Shown here in pieces: positions 1 to 10,926 of a stretch of 64,000 nt of DNA (its first letter is position 1; each line of letters begins with the position of its first letter). The notes beneath the pieces were generated by a model. That model ran no database searches, had not been told where the DNA came from, and saw nothing but the letters and a program-made list of their open reading frames with translations. Position numbers and translations under genes: made by a program. This stretch comes from Clitopilus passeckerianus (taxonomy: Eukaryota; Basidiomycota; Agaricomycetes; Agaricales; Entolomataceae): assembly GCA_944990035.1 (NCBI GenBank), contig CALYLX010000026.1, positions 451,401 to 515,400 on the forward strand. Direction: 5' to 3'.

Positions 1-67
1 GCTTAGCCACTGCGGTGCCGATCATCATGTTGGTGAGGATGAGGAGAGATGCGGTCGTGAGCTTCAT
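1..67 (-). CDS. Secreted protein, N-terminal fragment (runs off the window)
   Basis: Only the first 22 codons are present; the rest lies left of the window. The ATG at 67 (minus) begins MKLTTASLLILTNMMIG and continues TAVAK, a textbook signal peptide with one positive charge, a hydrophobic core and a small-residue cleavage region. The start codon sits in ACGAAATGAAGCTCAC, also present at the small secreted-protein gene at 21.36 kb, and the core promoters match (TTTAAAA box 62 and 63 nt upstream). It is therefore a paralogue of that gene. The function of the mature protein cannot be told from what is visible. Confidence 0.6.
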   Translation of the reverse strand, partial: MKLTTASLLILTNMMIGTAVAK

Positions 68-115
68 TTCGTGCTATTTGGGCGGATCCAAGATGACGGG
101 GAACGTTATATTCTT

Positions 116-129
116 CGCCCTTTTAAACC
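116..129 (-). promoter_or_regulatory. Core promoter, TTTAAAA-type TATA box
   Basis: On the minus strand this reads GGTTTAAAAGGGCG, about 62 nt before the ATG at 67. The same block, with one inserted T, lies 63 nt upstream of the paralogous start at 21357, so it is conserved between duplicates. Confidence 0.5.
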
Positions 130-1290
130 ATCTACCATAACCCTCGTAGGATTTGCCCAATCAACCCCAAGGGCTCACACAGAGGCTGCATAGGAGCTGA
201 GTAACAGAGAACGAACCATCTCAGCAGAAATTTGAATGAAATTATTTTCATTAACACTTGACAGAAAAGTGCGGTATGGCAGCTGTCGTAGGCGCTCCGC
301 ATTCCATGATCAACCGGGTATTTGCCTATCTGCTGATAATGATTAGTAGAGCGCTAACTGTAAGTCGAAATCTACAGGGAAAATAAATATGGCGCCTGTT
401 ACTACTAGGATAGGTATTTACCGCCGCAAGTCCTCGATTTCCATCTCTCAAGACGAACTCAACGTTCCATACCTCAAACTTTGTCCGTCCACGCGGTACG
501 ATATCATCGAAGCTACCCGAGATGACTAGTGACTCTCAAATCACGGCAAGGACTCGTGACATCACTCATGAGTCGGCCACAGAACACCGAGAATTCACTC
601 ACGGCTTGATTGAACAGAAGATATTGCGCTTGGCATTTCTTCGTTTATTGGTCGATCAGACAAAAGTCAAAATTGACATATCCGATAGCATCTCATACGC
701 GGTATCGTACCTCCATTTGCGTAGAACGTCTTACTAAACCGGACCGGATCTTCAACATGTCCCAGATACTAGTATCTTACGGAGAGGTTCAGATCCGGTA
801 GAATAAGGATGATGATCTCGCCCGTAACGATCGATGGACAACAACTTGGCAACAGGAATATTGGGTACGGCTTTACGATATCACGCCGAACGGTAATCAG
901 CATTTTTGACGACTAGCTGTATTTACATAACATGATTACCCTGGTAATTCCCTAGACTAAATCGTGATGAATTGTCTCACTTGCTTCAACTTAGGCAGGT
1001 TTGTGGGGCGAAATGCGTATTCGCCGGAAAAGGTCGTGATTCGCCGGGATCCACAGATTTCTCTCTTTCTTGAGCCGTGGAGAGACGATTCTTGAAGCAA
1101 TAGGTTGTAGGAACTGGAAAGAATGTTGACTAGGAAGCGAACCGAAATGGTTAGGATGGCTGCCCGGTGCCGTACAGGACAGCGAGAATGCTGCTAGAAG
1201 TGCCATCTCTACTCCCTGACCTAACGACTTCCTATCGCATTGTTTGTTTCCCGTTCCAGCGATTAACGGCGAGGCGCATTAGGTCGTCTC
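130..1290. other. Intergenic region, no gene recognised
   Basis: Only short random open frames are present, with no conserved motif and no consistent splice pattern. It separates two divergently oriented secreted-protein genes and probably holds both upstream regions. Confidence 0.5.
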
Positions 1291-1296
1291 TTCTGG

Positions 1297-1304
1297 TATA
1301 AAAG
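1297..1304 (+). promoter_or_regulatory. TATA box of the lectin-like gene
   Basis: TATAAAAG lies 59 nt upstream of the ATG at 1356, a normal distance for a TATA-driven fungal gene with a short leader. Confidence 0.6.
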
Positions 1305-1355
1305 GCACCTCAATTTTGCGATTGATACCCAGTCGCCTTCAATCTACCCTCAGAA

Positions 1356-2083
1356 ATGAAGTTCTTTACTACTTCGTCTCTTCTACTCGGACTCAGCATC
1401 GTGTCTACTGCCGTCATGGAGGCCGTTGCTAGTAAGTGACATTCATTGCACTTTGAACGCAGGTCTCTGAGCTGAGGTTATCAATTTAGAGGCGCCTTGG
1501 GTTGGAGATTATAACATCGTCAGCCGAAATAAAGGGCCTGCCGGAAACAGGCTCGCAGTCACATACAATGGGGTAGGCAAGGCGGTCACCGTTACCCCGT
1601 TTCATAGCTTCCAGAACCAAACTGTAAGCTTTCCACTTAAGCGATGTCCGGTGGGAGGCTGGCTCACTGTGAACCTTATAGTGGTCGGTTGTGGATATCT
1701 CGACCTCGGAGAAGCGGTATATATACCCGGCCTTCCATCACTATCAGGCAACTGCGTGGGGTAACGCAGAGGTTAGCATCAACGACTTGATGGATAATGG
1801 TGTTCTTGATACTCGTCGTGGCACTTTCTGGACGATTGCCACTAATGGTGGCAAGAAGGACGAGCCGTTCTACAGGTAATGTTGACTGTATTCCACTTGC
1901 TGTACCCGATTCTCAATTGATCTTGGTTCGGATTATAGGGTTTACCTTATGGATGGGGAGACGCCTAGGTACTGGGGACTCACTAAGGCTACTGCTGGGC
2001 AAAATGTGAAACTGCAACAGGACGATAAGACCGAAACGCAGGATTGGATCTTTCATTTAAATGGGGCGCCTTGGAAGGATTAA
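1356..2083 (+). CDS. Secreted beta-trefoil (ricin B-like) protein
   Basis: Four exons, 1356-1431, 1490-1623, 1682-1875 and 1939-2083, give 182 residues. Residues 1-25 (MKFFTTSSLLLGLSIVSTAV...) form a signal peptide. The mature part begins with APWVGDYNIVSRN and carries three spaced tryptophan repeats (NQTW, GTFW, TQDW), the QxW-like signature of beta-trefoil lectins. Gly-Asn-Arg-Leu-Ala and V-T-V-T-P-F strands fit the small R-type lectin or protease-inhibitor trefoils of mushrooms. No cysteine pattern or enzyme motif is seen. All three introns are 58-63 nt, GT..AG, and keep the frame. A sugar-binding or inhibitor role is inferred from the fold only; ligand and target are unknown. Confidence 0.7.
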
Positions 2084-2839
2084 AGGTTCGTACCTGGGAG
2101 AATATAGCTTTAGTATTCGCTACTACAGTGTATACTTTCCATGTTTATTTTTTATATCAGAGAATAATATGTAGACACTGCTTAAAGCTCGATAGTTGGT
2201 TTCGCTTGAAGAACTGACGGACGAAAGGCTGCGTGATGGAGAGGAAGGTTTGATTATGTAAGTGCCTGGCCTTTTAATTGTGTCGTCCATGTTTCCTGGT
2301 CCCCTTGATGAACATTTTCACTGACAAGCTCGGGTACTGCAAGCACCAGTTTTCCGGCAACCAGAGGTATGTTATGACTATACTATGGCCTCCCTGTATC
2401 TGACGCGTCTGCAGCTTGACCTACCTGCGACAAATCTGCGAGGAGATATTTACCCCAACATTCTCGACACCCATGCCAACTTGCTTTCGTCTTTCCTCCA
2501 TCGCTTCAGACGTTGATATCTGAAGTAACGCTGCTGGGAATAGTAAAAACCTTGATGCGGACTGCCACCACCCTCTGCATTCCCGTCGAGTCTTGGTCGG
2601 CCATACTTCACTGACGTCAGCGGTCGCTGCCACTGAATCCATGAGGCTCTCCAAACACCCTAACCGTCGCCCACGCCCACACCTATCGCTCAAGTTACCG
2701 CCAATCTGTCAAGTTCTGGACCTTCTCCTCCCCACTTGCGTGCCTATACGAGGAAATGGGTCCACGAAACCATGGAATGATGCTGCAACAGCGACGCTCC
2801 GCCTCCACGCTGTTGGTCGTTAGACGGCTCGACCAGGAG
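2084..2839. other. Intergenic region downstream of the lectin-like gene
   Basis: The first ~100 bp are probably 3' UTR. The rest has short overlapping frames on both strands and no recognisable gene. Its right end may be a further, very worn copy of the repeat that follows. Confidence 0.4.
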
Positions 2840-4330
2840 AGCTGGCCTGACCGGAGCGGAAGTTGACGAAGATGGGGTGAAGATGGACAGAGAAGGCGCT
2901 GACTGCGAGCAGATGGAGGAGAAGACGCGAAACAGTGTGTCGGATGCTATCGCGGGAGATGACCCAGGCACCTGCCTCTCCTCCACCTCCTCCACCTCCT
3001 TCTCTCTGCTGGCCATACCCCATTCCGCTTCCCTACGGTATGCGCATACATCCCCGCTGGGCAGGTCTTCCTCCCGCCAAAAGTCTGCGGCCCTCCTATT
3101 CCTCGCAACTCCCACAAACGTCCCCCATCTTCACCCTCGAATCGAACCAAAGCCATCGCTCCTCTATTCCTTTCAATACCCACTGCGTTGTTACTACTAC
3201 ATCTAGCGCCGCCACTATGCTGGCCTCCCCGGAAGTCGCATCAGGGAACATCCTCCACAGACATGTACGGGAATCGAACATCATCTTCCTTACCTCGAGG
3301 ATGGACATCATGACCTACTCCTCCTGGGTTATCGATGAAGACTGTGGCGTGGAAGGGGCGGAGAAGGAATGGAGAAGCACCGGTTGCCGGCAGTTGGAAG
3401 GGGAGACGTGAAATGAAAGCCGAACGCCGTCGCAGGAGACATCCCCAGGTATCCAAGATCTCCACATCCGACATCCCATCGACATCAGACCTCCCTCTGT
3501 GCCTCTATCCCACGCCCCATCTCCCTTCTCTATGTCGTTTCATAAACCCCAGCCTGACTGGTCTCCCTTCCACCAAGCATCTACGGCTCTCATTTCTCGC
3601 AAGCCCCACAAATATTCCCTAGCTTCACCCCCGAATCGAATTAACGCCAAACCCGGTCTATTCCTACCAGATCGTCGCTCAACTCCCACCTGCACGCCTA
3701 GCGCCAAGCATGCCTGCCTCTACGATAACATGAACAGACCCTCTTCGGAAGTCGCATCAAGGAACGCCCACCACAGATCATCTATGGGAATCGAACGCCT
3801 TCCTGTACTCGAGGACGGACACCATAGCCTACTCGTGCAGTCATTGTCCAAAGACGTGGGGTTGTCGGTGAAGAACATGGCGGGGAAGTGGACGAAGAAG
3901 GAACGGACGTTGATGGCGAAGTGCTGGTTCGGTAGCTGGAGGGGAAGATGCGGAATGAGAGGTGGACGCCGTCTCTGGAGAATTTCCCGGATATCCAAGA
4001 TCCCCATAACTCATCGACCATCCTCTCTCCCCCTCTACCCGTACTACTCCTCCATCTTGCTTCGCATTGGCGTTCGCATACGTCCCTGCTTGATGGGCCT
4101 TCCTTCCACCTACCATCCAAGCTGATGACGCCCTTACATTCATCGCAATCCTCGAAATTCCCCTCCCACCTTCGACCTCAAACCAATACAAATCGTTCCC
4201 GGCCCGGCCTTCGCTGCGACCACCATATTTTCCACCACGTACCACCCGCACGACCTCCCGAGTCTCGCATTCATCAAGCACTCGCCTCCTAACTTCCACC
4301 CCTTGAGGACTGTTATCCTCGTCGCCTCAG
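2840..4330. repeat. Three degenerate tandem units of ~0.48-0.54 kb
   Basis: Corresponding blocks recur in order. The CGC.GTC..GGAGA..T.CCC motif lies near 2945, 3425 and 3967. A GGCAGGTCTTCCT / TGGTCTCCCTTCC / TGGGCCTTCCTTCC block ending in CCCACAAA..CCC lies near 3060-3123, 3555-3619 and 4095-4162. CGAATCGAA.. followed by GGAAGTCGCATCA lies in units 1 and 2 (3230 and 3748). On the minus strand the three units show weak same-frame protein similarity (FExE...GGRK....AGxYA), with frameshifts and stops in each. They look like decayed tandem copies of one gene or exon. The parent family is not recognised. Confidence 0.55.
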
Positions 4331-5400
4331 GGCCCAACCCTTCAGGCAGTGAACTGCGCTCTGACTGCGTTGATGAAATAGAACATCCTTATGTTGTCGG
4401 CCAAGCGTCGTCTACCGAAGATGAGAAAGCTCCGGGTGACCGTGCATCCCAGCGGCGTCGCCATCCTGCCCACCCGTCCGTGCTCCTCCTTCCAACCCAC
4501 ATTAACGACGACAACTTTCCAAATTGTCGTCTCGTATGCGGGAGGAAAAACTCTTCTCGAGCAGCATAGTACCTCACGTTCCGAGGACACGGGATGCCGT
4601 TCTTCTCGTAGCTCGACGTTAGACTGCATGGATGGCGGGTGCATGGTGGTTACAACGAGAGGTGTTCGCGCATTCCGTCGACAGTGGCGTCGAGGATGCT
4701 ACGTGCGGGTGTTCTGTTGAGAAGACGAGACGATCATGATCGTGGTGAAGACGCTCATGATAAAGTAGGGTCCGAATTTTCGTTGAAATATCAGGTATTC
4801 TAATCACTATTCTTTCGTTCTAGGCATCGGTATACGTGTGCGCTTCATGTGTAGGCTGGGCGAATGAGTAGATTCGCGGATATGACATGACTCGGTATGG
4901 CTGTGAAGTGGCGACCATCCGTGAGTCTCACCAATCCACTGCGAGTCCATGACCTGACGTTCTTTTCAGATACTCCTTGGTGTAGTTTTTCATCATGGCC
5001 GAGAAGCGCTCCTCCCCTCCCGAGATCGCCTGGCCTCCCGTTCCTCTGCCAGTCTTACGCTGATTGGCTCGTTGTGCATTGCATTCGAATCTCGCTGTAC
5101 AAACATTTCTTTGGAAGCACGCAGACGCTGGGATTCGCAGTTGTTGTCATAACGGTGCGCAGCTTTCTTTATCTTCGGTTTACGGTTGTTGAGCACATTT
5201 TCTGTAGAAACGAAATACAGATGTGAGGGACTGCGGTCGGAATGACACATTATGGGAACGACACAGGGCTTCTGTCACTGCTGCACCCACATATCGGCTC
5301 AATCCGTCATTATGCATTATATTTCTGCATCGCCCCCTTCATTCTTGCTGTCTTCCTTGTGGGCGCCTTCTTACACTGTTGTATTCTTCGTCCCACTAAT
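4331..5400. other. Intergenic region, nothing recognised
   Basis: Short frames overlap on both strands without splice-consistent coding signal. A weak TATA-like ATATAAG at 5407-5413 lies 84-89 nt upstream of the next gene. Confidence 0.4.
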
Positions 5401-5495
5401 AAAGTCATATAAGCTCTCATTCGAAGTCGTACACTGGCTAACACGACCCACATCGGACCAAGCCATTGTGGAACTAGCGTACACGCCATTCAACC

Positions 5496-5995
5496 ATGAG
5501 CAACATCTCAATGTTCAAAAGCGCGAAGAATATAACCTTCCAGGGAGGCAGTATTACGACCACGAAAGGAGTGAACGCGGAATACCGTGGCGATCAAGAA
5601 TCGTTTCTTAAGCACCAGCCGGACGATTGGTTGGGGAAACTCATGCCCGGTACAAGCCCTTCTGAACTCCGTATGTGATATCTCTACATCTCAAGTCTGC
5701 GCATGATCTCATATAGGTTTCTAGCATCGCCTACCATGTTCGAAGGTGCAGAGAATGTCCAGCTCGCAGACGTCAAGCTCGTTCAAGTGGATAACAAGGC
5801 GACTTTCATTCCTACGCCTGCCCAATCAGAAGGGCAGCCGGGCGTTAAAACTAAGGTTGTGACTGCTCCTAAGAAAAGTAAATAAGGTTTCGTATGAGGT
5901 TGGGCTAGAGTTGTGATGCTGATACTTCTTTGACGGCAGGTCCTGGCAAATCGGGGAAAGGTGTAGGTGCAGTTAAACGAGCTCCTTGGCGCTGA
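5496..5995 (+). CDS. Small two-motif protein, family member A
   Basis: Three exons, 5496-5670, 5725-5877 and 5940-5995, give 127 residues. Exon 1 encodes the motif ISMFKSAKNITFQGGSITTT, and exon 2 encodes a second copy, PTMFEGAENVQLADVKLVQV. Exon 3 adds a short basic tail ending APWR. Both introns are phase 1. Reading past the second donor gives an earlier stop at 5883, but the spliced form ends like member B (PPWR), which supports splicing. No signal peptide or membrane segment is seen. It is one of four paralogues (A 5.5, B 6.75, C 9.75 and D 49.2 kb). The spacing of hydrophobic and glycine residues suggests a short beta-rich repeat. Function unknown. Confidence 0.6.
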
Positions 5996-6680
5996 GGGAA
6001 TTGGGATTTCTCGTCCGGGGAGGGAAATGGCATAGTAATTATAGCCTGCCGTTCGACTGTTAATACCTTTGGAATAATAAGTCCGGAACGTCTTTTCGTA
6101 GGGCTCTGCACGATCGTCCTACACCTTCTATTCCTTACGATCGCAATTGAGGGATGCACAACCACATCGCCATTGCACATTCATTTTGTGCGAACGGTGA
6201 AAGTGGACTCGCAGAAGTCTTGGAATAGTTTGAACCTGCACCGCGTAATTCATCTGCTTACTGCCCGAGTCTGCACACACCATGGTTTAATCCCAGTTTA
6301 CCTCAGGCCAACAGGCTTCCACAGCCGCCATGATCGCCTCGCACCAAACACCACGAGGTCAGGCCCACCCTCGATCGAGCCCAGTCTATTTCTGATCACC
6401 GAGGTAATTCTGAGGATATTCGTTTGCCTACCTCGGTGCGGCAGCCGTTGGCACTACACCATGCTCGTTTGACGAATTCCGTACGGCCACTAGCTGTGAG
6501 ATCTGACAGTCTGTATCGCCCAAGGGAGTGTTTATTCGGCGCCTATTTGGCACGTTCCACTCCATTTTCGGAGATGACGCCTGTGATTCATTCCATCGAT
6601 CTTACGATGGCTATGGACGTCTGTAGGAATTTCTGATCTCGGTGCGCCTGGGCTTCTTACCGTTCTCGTATATCGATGGG
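5996..6680. other. Intergenic region between family members A and B
   Basis: No gene is seen. The region holds the 3' end of A and the promoter of B. Confidence 0.5.
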
Positions 6681-6687
6681 TATATAA
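6681..6687 (+). promoter_or_regulatory. TATA box of family member B
   Basis: TATATAA lies 71 nt upstream of the ATG at 6752. Confidence 0.5.
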
Positions 6688-6751
6688 CCACGGTGACCCT
6701 TCTACCTCAATCGACTTCATTCTCTCCAACTCCAGGTATCGTTCCACAACC

Positions 6752-7223
6752 ATGACCACGATAACCATGTTCAAAGGAGCTAAGAACATCCTTATATCCG
6801 GAGGCTCCTTTACGACTACCAAAGGGCTGCACACGGAATATCATGGCAATTACGAAGCATTCCTTAATCATGATCCTAAAGACTGGGTAATTACAATGAA
6901 CGGCGATGCCCAGGACCCACCTCCCAGGATGCGTATGTCACCGCGGTCCTATCGAGTATGCCCAAGCTGATTTGAGATTCTTAGCATCGCCCTCGATGTT
7001 CGATGGTGCAGAGAACATTGATATCATAGACGCAAAGGTGGTCACGGTGCAAAATCGGACTATTTTCTTCGCTGTTCCCGAACAAAGAGTACCTAAAAAA
7101 CGGGGTGTGTACAGAGAATCGTCTTATTCGAAAAATAGATCTAACCCGCAATACACAGGTTCCAATAACGTCAGGCGTGGCACGCCTCATGCCCAGGGGG
7201 TACCACCACCTCCTTGGCGTTAG
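6752..7223 (+). CDS. Small two-motif protein, family member B
   Basis: Three exons, 6752-6932, 6985-7104 and 7159-7223, give 121 residues. Exon 1 carries ITMFKGAKNILISGGSFTTT and exon 2 carries PSMFDGAENIDIIDAKVVTV. Exon 3 encodes a Ser/Asn/Arg/Pro tail ending PPPPWR. Both introns are phase 1 at the same places as in member A, and A and B are clear close paralogues in tandem. Intron 2 is 54 nt, divisible by three and free of stops, so a longer retained form is possible. No catalytic or targeting motif is visible; function unknown. Confidence 0.6.
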
Positions 7224-7347
7224 CTTGAACGGTGATCCTAATGCGACGTGGAGATGCTGGGTAAAGCGGTTCTGGGCTTATGAGAATATGAAACTATGGG
7301 AATCGTATCGTCTTAGGTGCTACGTTGTTCGTATATTAGGTGTTCCC

Positions 7348-8447
7348 CTAACTAGAGTAGTCTCGAGCTGACAAAGAGCGGAATACTACCTCATTGCTTG
7401 CTGCCGCTTCTCGAACCTCTTTGAATGCACCTGGAATTTCGACGCCAAATTCATTCACGTATGATCCGTCATCAAATGCGAGCTCCACCTGCTTCCACTC
7501 CGTGCGACTCATTACAAATGCCAGGCCCAACTCAGTCTCGTCTGTGAGCTTGGCGAGATTCGCGGACGGATAGTTTCTGATTACAATTCTGGGTGAACCC
7601 TTCCCGGAACTGGGAGCTGCAATGTTGCGAGATATTGATAAATTAGACGCCAGCTCCGCCTGTATCGTCACAGTTCTCAGTTGCCCCATTCCTCTATTGC
7701 CAGGTCTCGAGCAAGTTCTCTCTGGTTTTCCTTGGTCTTATGCAAGATAAGGCACCCCTGGATCACTAGATCCTGGACTACAGAAGAGACTTGTCGGAAT
7801 AGTGCCAAAAATGCCCGGGCTTCTAGATTCTGCAGGTATACGCGGTGCAATGATTGCGATGATTGCGATGTGAGATGTCGCAGATGAGTGCCGTGTGGAG
7901 AGCCGTGGTTGAGGTATAGGTCCCACAGAGAGTAGCTCGCAGTGGTCTCTTCGATTGGGTTACTTGTAAGCCATTAAGGGGTCTGTCGGATGTGATGTCT
8001 CGAGAGAATAAATGGTCCCGGTTTGGGGGAGCTAGTTGAAAGATTTCCAGAGTTCCGTACTTCCTTCGCGAGGGGAAAAGAATCAGGGTGCAGATCCCGC
8101 CTTCTCCCAGTCCTACACGACCTCGATTGAAATCGTCGGAACTGTTTGATGAACACTGACGCTGAAAACCCATTAACTTAGCGTATTTTTGCGCTGAAAG
8201 TTCGAAAGCTCACCCATATACCATCAGCAGGCTCTTCCCTGGAAACTACTAATAGTCGAATGTTCCCGTAGCGGTGAGGGCTGATACAGTCCACACTTAG
8301 AAACACATCGTGCTTCCTGATCCCTAGGGGAACATTTGAGGTTTGACAGAGCAAATGGTTCTCGTAGACCCTGTAGCCGTGGGCGCAACTTTGACTCCTG
8401 AGGACCTGGTCAGAACTAGTTCGCTCAATTATCTGGCTGCACGCCAT
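7348..8447 (-). CDS. Orphan protein, possibly frameshifted
   Basis: Three exons on the minus strand, 8447-8214, 8161-7964 and 7829-7677, keep one frame and give 194 residues starting MACSQIIERTSSDQ. Internal segments such as VPLGIRKHDVFLSVDC, NIRLLVVSREEPADGIW and FPSRRKYGTLEIFQLAP have ordinary protein composition. The introns are 52 and 134 nt with GT..AG ends. Immediately after the stop, a frame shifted by one base stays open to 7348 for ~110 codons (TVTIQAELASNLSIS to SARDYSS), as if the gene once continued. I do not recognise the family. Alternatives are a complete short gene, or a longer gene broken by one indel near 7680. Confidence 0.4.
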
Positions 8448-9635
8448 GGCTGAAGATGACAAGTTCAAGTTGAGCGCTTATGTGACAGCACAGTACAGCT
8501 GCCGCCATGCCCTTAACCCTCTGAGGAACTAGGGGGCGGTAACGGGCTATGGTGAAAGCATTACTTGATTTGGGCCCAACCCTTCTGTCAAAAACCCAAA
8601 TTGTCCAATGAAAACGTTTCAAACAGTCATCCCAAGACGCTCTGAGTACCGACAAAATGCCGAGTCCCACTCTCCTGTTTTCTAAACGTGTTTCTCAGCC
8701 TTAATTTGGATAAGTGAACAGCCTTACATTTCCACTAGCCTCGTGTGATTCATTTCCAGAGTTTTCCAGACGCCACTGACGTTAATTGCTGTTCTCATAT
8801 CTTGATCTGAAGTCCTTTAAGCGCCTCGGCGCGCTTAGGAACAGCGGGCCGGCCGTGAAGCGCCCAAAGATTTGCTCATCCACATCATGACCGTTTCATG
8901 TCCCTCCCGGGTTTTGGCCGAAGCTTTCGTTCTCTTCTGGAATCCGGATTCAGCGTGGTTTACCTCATAAAGATATTCAAAGATTGATATTGCATTTTCA
9001 GTCAGTCACGATAAACATATCCTATTGACAGCTATTTGAGTGTGGCTCTCCTCTAGACAATCTGCTCTGCACATAAGAGACTTCGGATCTGAGGGTTGCT
9101 TGCAGCAGAGTCTGCCACTCGTCGCCTAATGTTGGAGCCAGCTGGCCTCACGTAAACATGTGTTGACGCCAGGTTGACGCTCGCACAAGCCTCATGGCCA
9201 GAGGTGGAGAAAGTGGGGTAATCGGCAACAAGAGGCTCTCCAAGCCTCATCCATCCCTTCTCTGATGTTTTCGAGTCACCACAGATGTGAGGCAGAGATG
9301 GAGCTAGGAGTGACCTGTGGCAGAGGGCACAACATATTCACAATGCCAAAACGATGATTTCTCCTGTAAAGCTGCCGTTATCACGGACCATCTCCTTGTA
9401 GAGGTCAGTGTTCGACATCGGATAAGATGCAAGATGAATGACGACGCGTGTATCGCTCCTGGCTAAATGAGGCCACCACGTTTCTAGTCCCAAATGAACC
9501 GGATTTCGGTGCGTACATGCGAGCCTCCGAATTGACGCTCAGAAACCAGCTTTGACTGGATGGAAATCCACTTGAGGGCCTCAGCCAGTTGTTTCACGGC
9601 TGGAGTCGGATTCTTCATCCAGCTCCGTAGACGCC
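8448..9635. other. Intergenic region, nothing recognised
   Basis: No coding signal on either strand; only isolated short frames. The last 100 bp are the promoter of the next gene. Confidence 0.5.
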
Positions 9636-9642
9636 TATAAAA
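9636..9642 (+). promoter_or_regulatory. TATA box of family member C
   Basis: TATAAAA lies 112 nt before the ATG at 9748, in a C/T- and CAA-rich leader. Confidence 0.5.
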
Positions 9643-9747
9643 CCAGACATTCTTCCAGGAGACGATAACTCAATCCTCCCAACTCATCACCAGTCACTTG
9701 ATCAACACCTTCGACATCCAAGTCTTTGACACCTTCTCGATCTCAAC

Positions 9748-10290
9748 ATGAATGACAAAAACGATATCACAAGCATGTTCTCCGGCATCCGAAACTCTAC
9801 CTTCGTTAGCACAACCTTCGAAAGTGCCGCCGTGAAGTATCAATACACGGGTTTCAATCCTATTTCCAACCCGATCGCCATCCCGGAAGACGTTCCGAAG
9901 GGTATGTGTTTTATTGCCAACGTTCCATTTCCCTTTGATTGACTTCATGCCATATTCTCTAGGCAATACCGCAATGTTCGTGGATGCAGAAAACTTAGAT
10001 TTTCATGATTGTAAGGCTACGACCGCCACACGAATTGTCGTGTTCCAGGCTGCCGATGCTCGCGAGGCCATAAACAATGCTGCGGCAAATGGTACGTGAC
10101 TTTGAAGGTCATCTCTGAGAAACGTACGATCGAGCTTACTCGTATCTCATCAGCCAACAAGGAAGCAGGTCAGACCCTCGGTGGAACTCCCGGGAACAAG
10201 TATGCCCGGAACGGGGCACAGTATGTCTATTGCCAATCTTCGACGGCCGGAGGTACTACCAAGGCTGGAAATGCCTCCAAAACCTGTTGA
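9748..10290 (+). CDS. Small two-motif protein, family member C
   Basis: Three exons, 9748-9901, 9963-10091 and 10154-10290, give 139 residues. Motif 1 is TSMFSGIRNSTFVSTTFESA and motif 2 is TAMFVDAENLDFHDCKATTA. Intron 1 lies three residues before the second motif and is phase 1, as in members A and B; intron 2 is also phase 1. The tail is longer and Gly/Ala/Asn-rich, without the PWR end of A and B. It is more diverged than A and B are from each other. No recognised domain, signal peptide or transmembrane helix. Confidence 0.55.
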
Positions 10291-10926
10291 TCAGCCTCCT
10301 CTCAAAAGCTTTCGTAGTTTATCTTATTTTTATTTTCTCGTTGATACCTTAAAAGCGATATCTAGCATCCACTATCTCCATCTTCCGCCATGTACCACGC
10401 CATTATGGCCTGTCACTCCTTTTGTTTAATTACATAACTTACTTTACTTACTCACATCTATCCCTATCCCTATCCCTATCACATTCGTACTATTCTTTTG
10501 CTATTTTGGTGTTCGAGCCATCGAAGTCTAGCCACAGGAGACTCCTCATGTGTACTCTACTTAGCCCTGAATATAGTCGTGTTCTCTAGATTCTATTTCA
10601 TCGTGTCATTGAGCTCTTCTCACTGGGCCAAAGCGTACATTGCAAGCGCACGGTCCATTCCCAAGTCGACTACGTTCAATAATCTACGCCTAATACAATA
10701 CAAAATAGTATCTCATAATTCTACAAAACCTCTACATCCCAATAATAATCGTATCGTATCTTTAAACCACCTAACTGGCGACAAGAATAATATGTGATAT
10801 GTACCATATAGTAACGTATACGTAGGTTAGTATAGGTAGATACTGTAAGTCCGTCAAAATCTAAACAATCATTAAAGCGTCCGTCCGTCTCTAATATCGC
10901 AGTTTCGTTCGTTCATGAATCATAAT
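10291..10926. other. Convergent 3' region between member C and SKN7
   Basis: AT-rich with TATCCC repeats near 10460; probably the two 3' UTRs. No gene seen. Confidence 0.5.

Noticed and set aside
3499..4125. Plus-strand frame of 208 codons
   Set aside because: Spans units 2-3 of the degenerate tandem repeat, does not recur in frame in unit 1 and has no domain.
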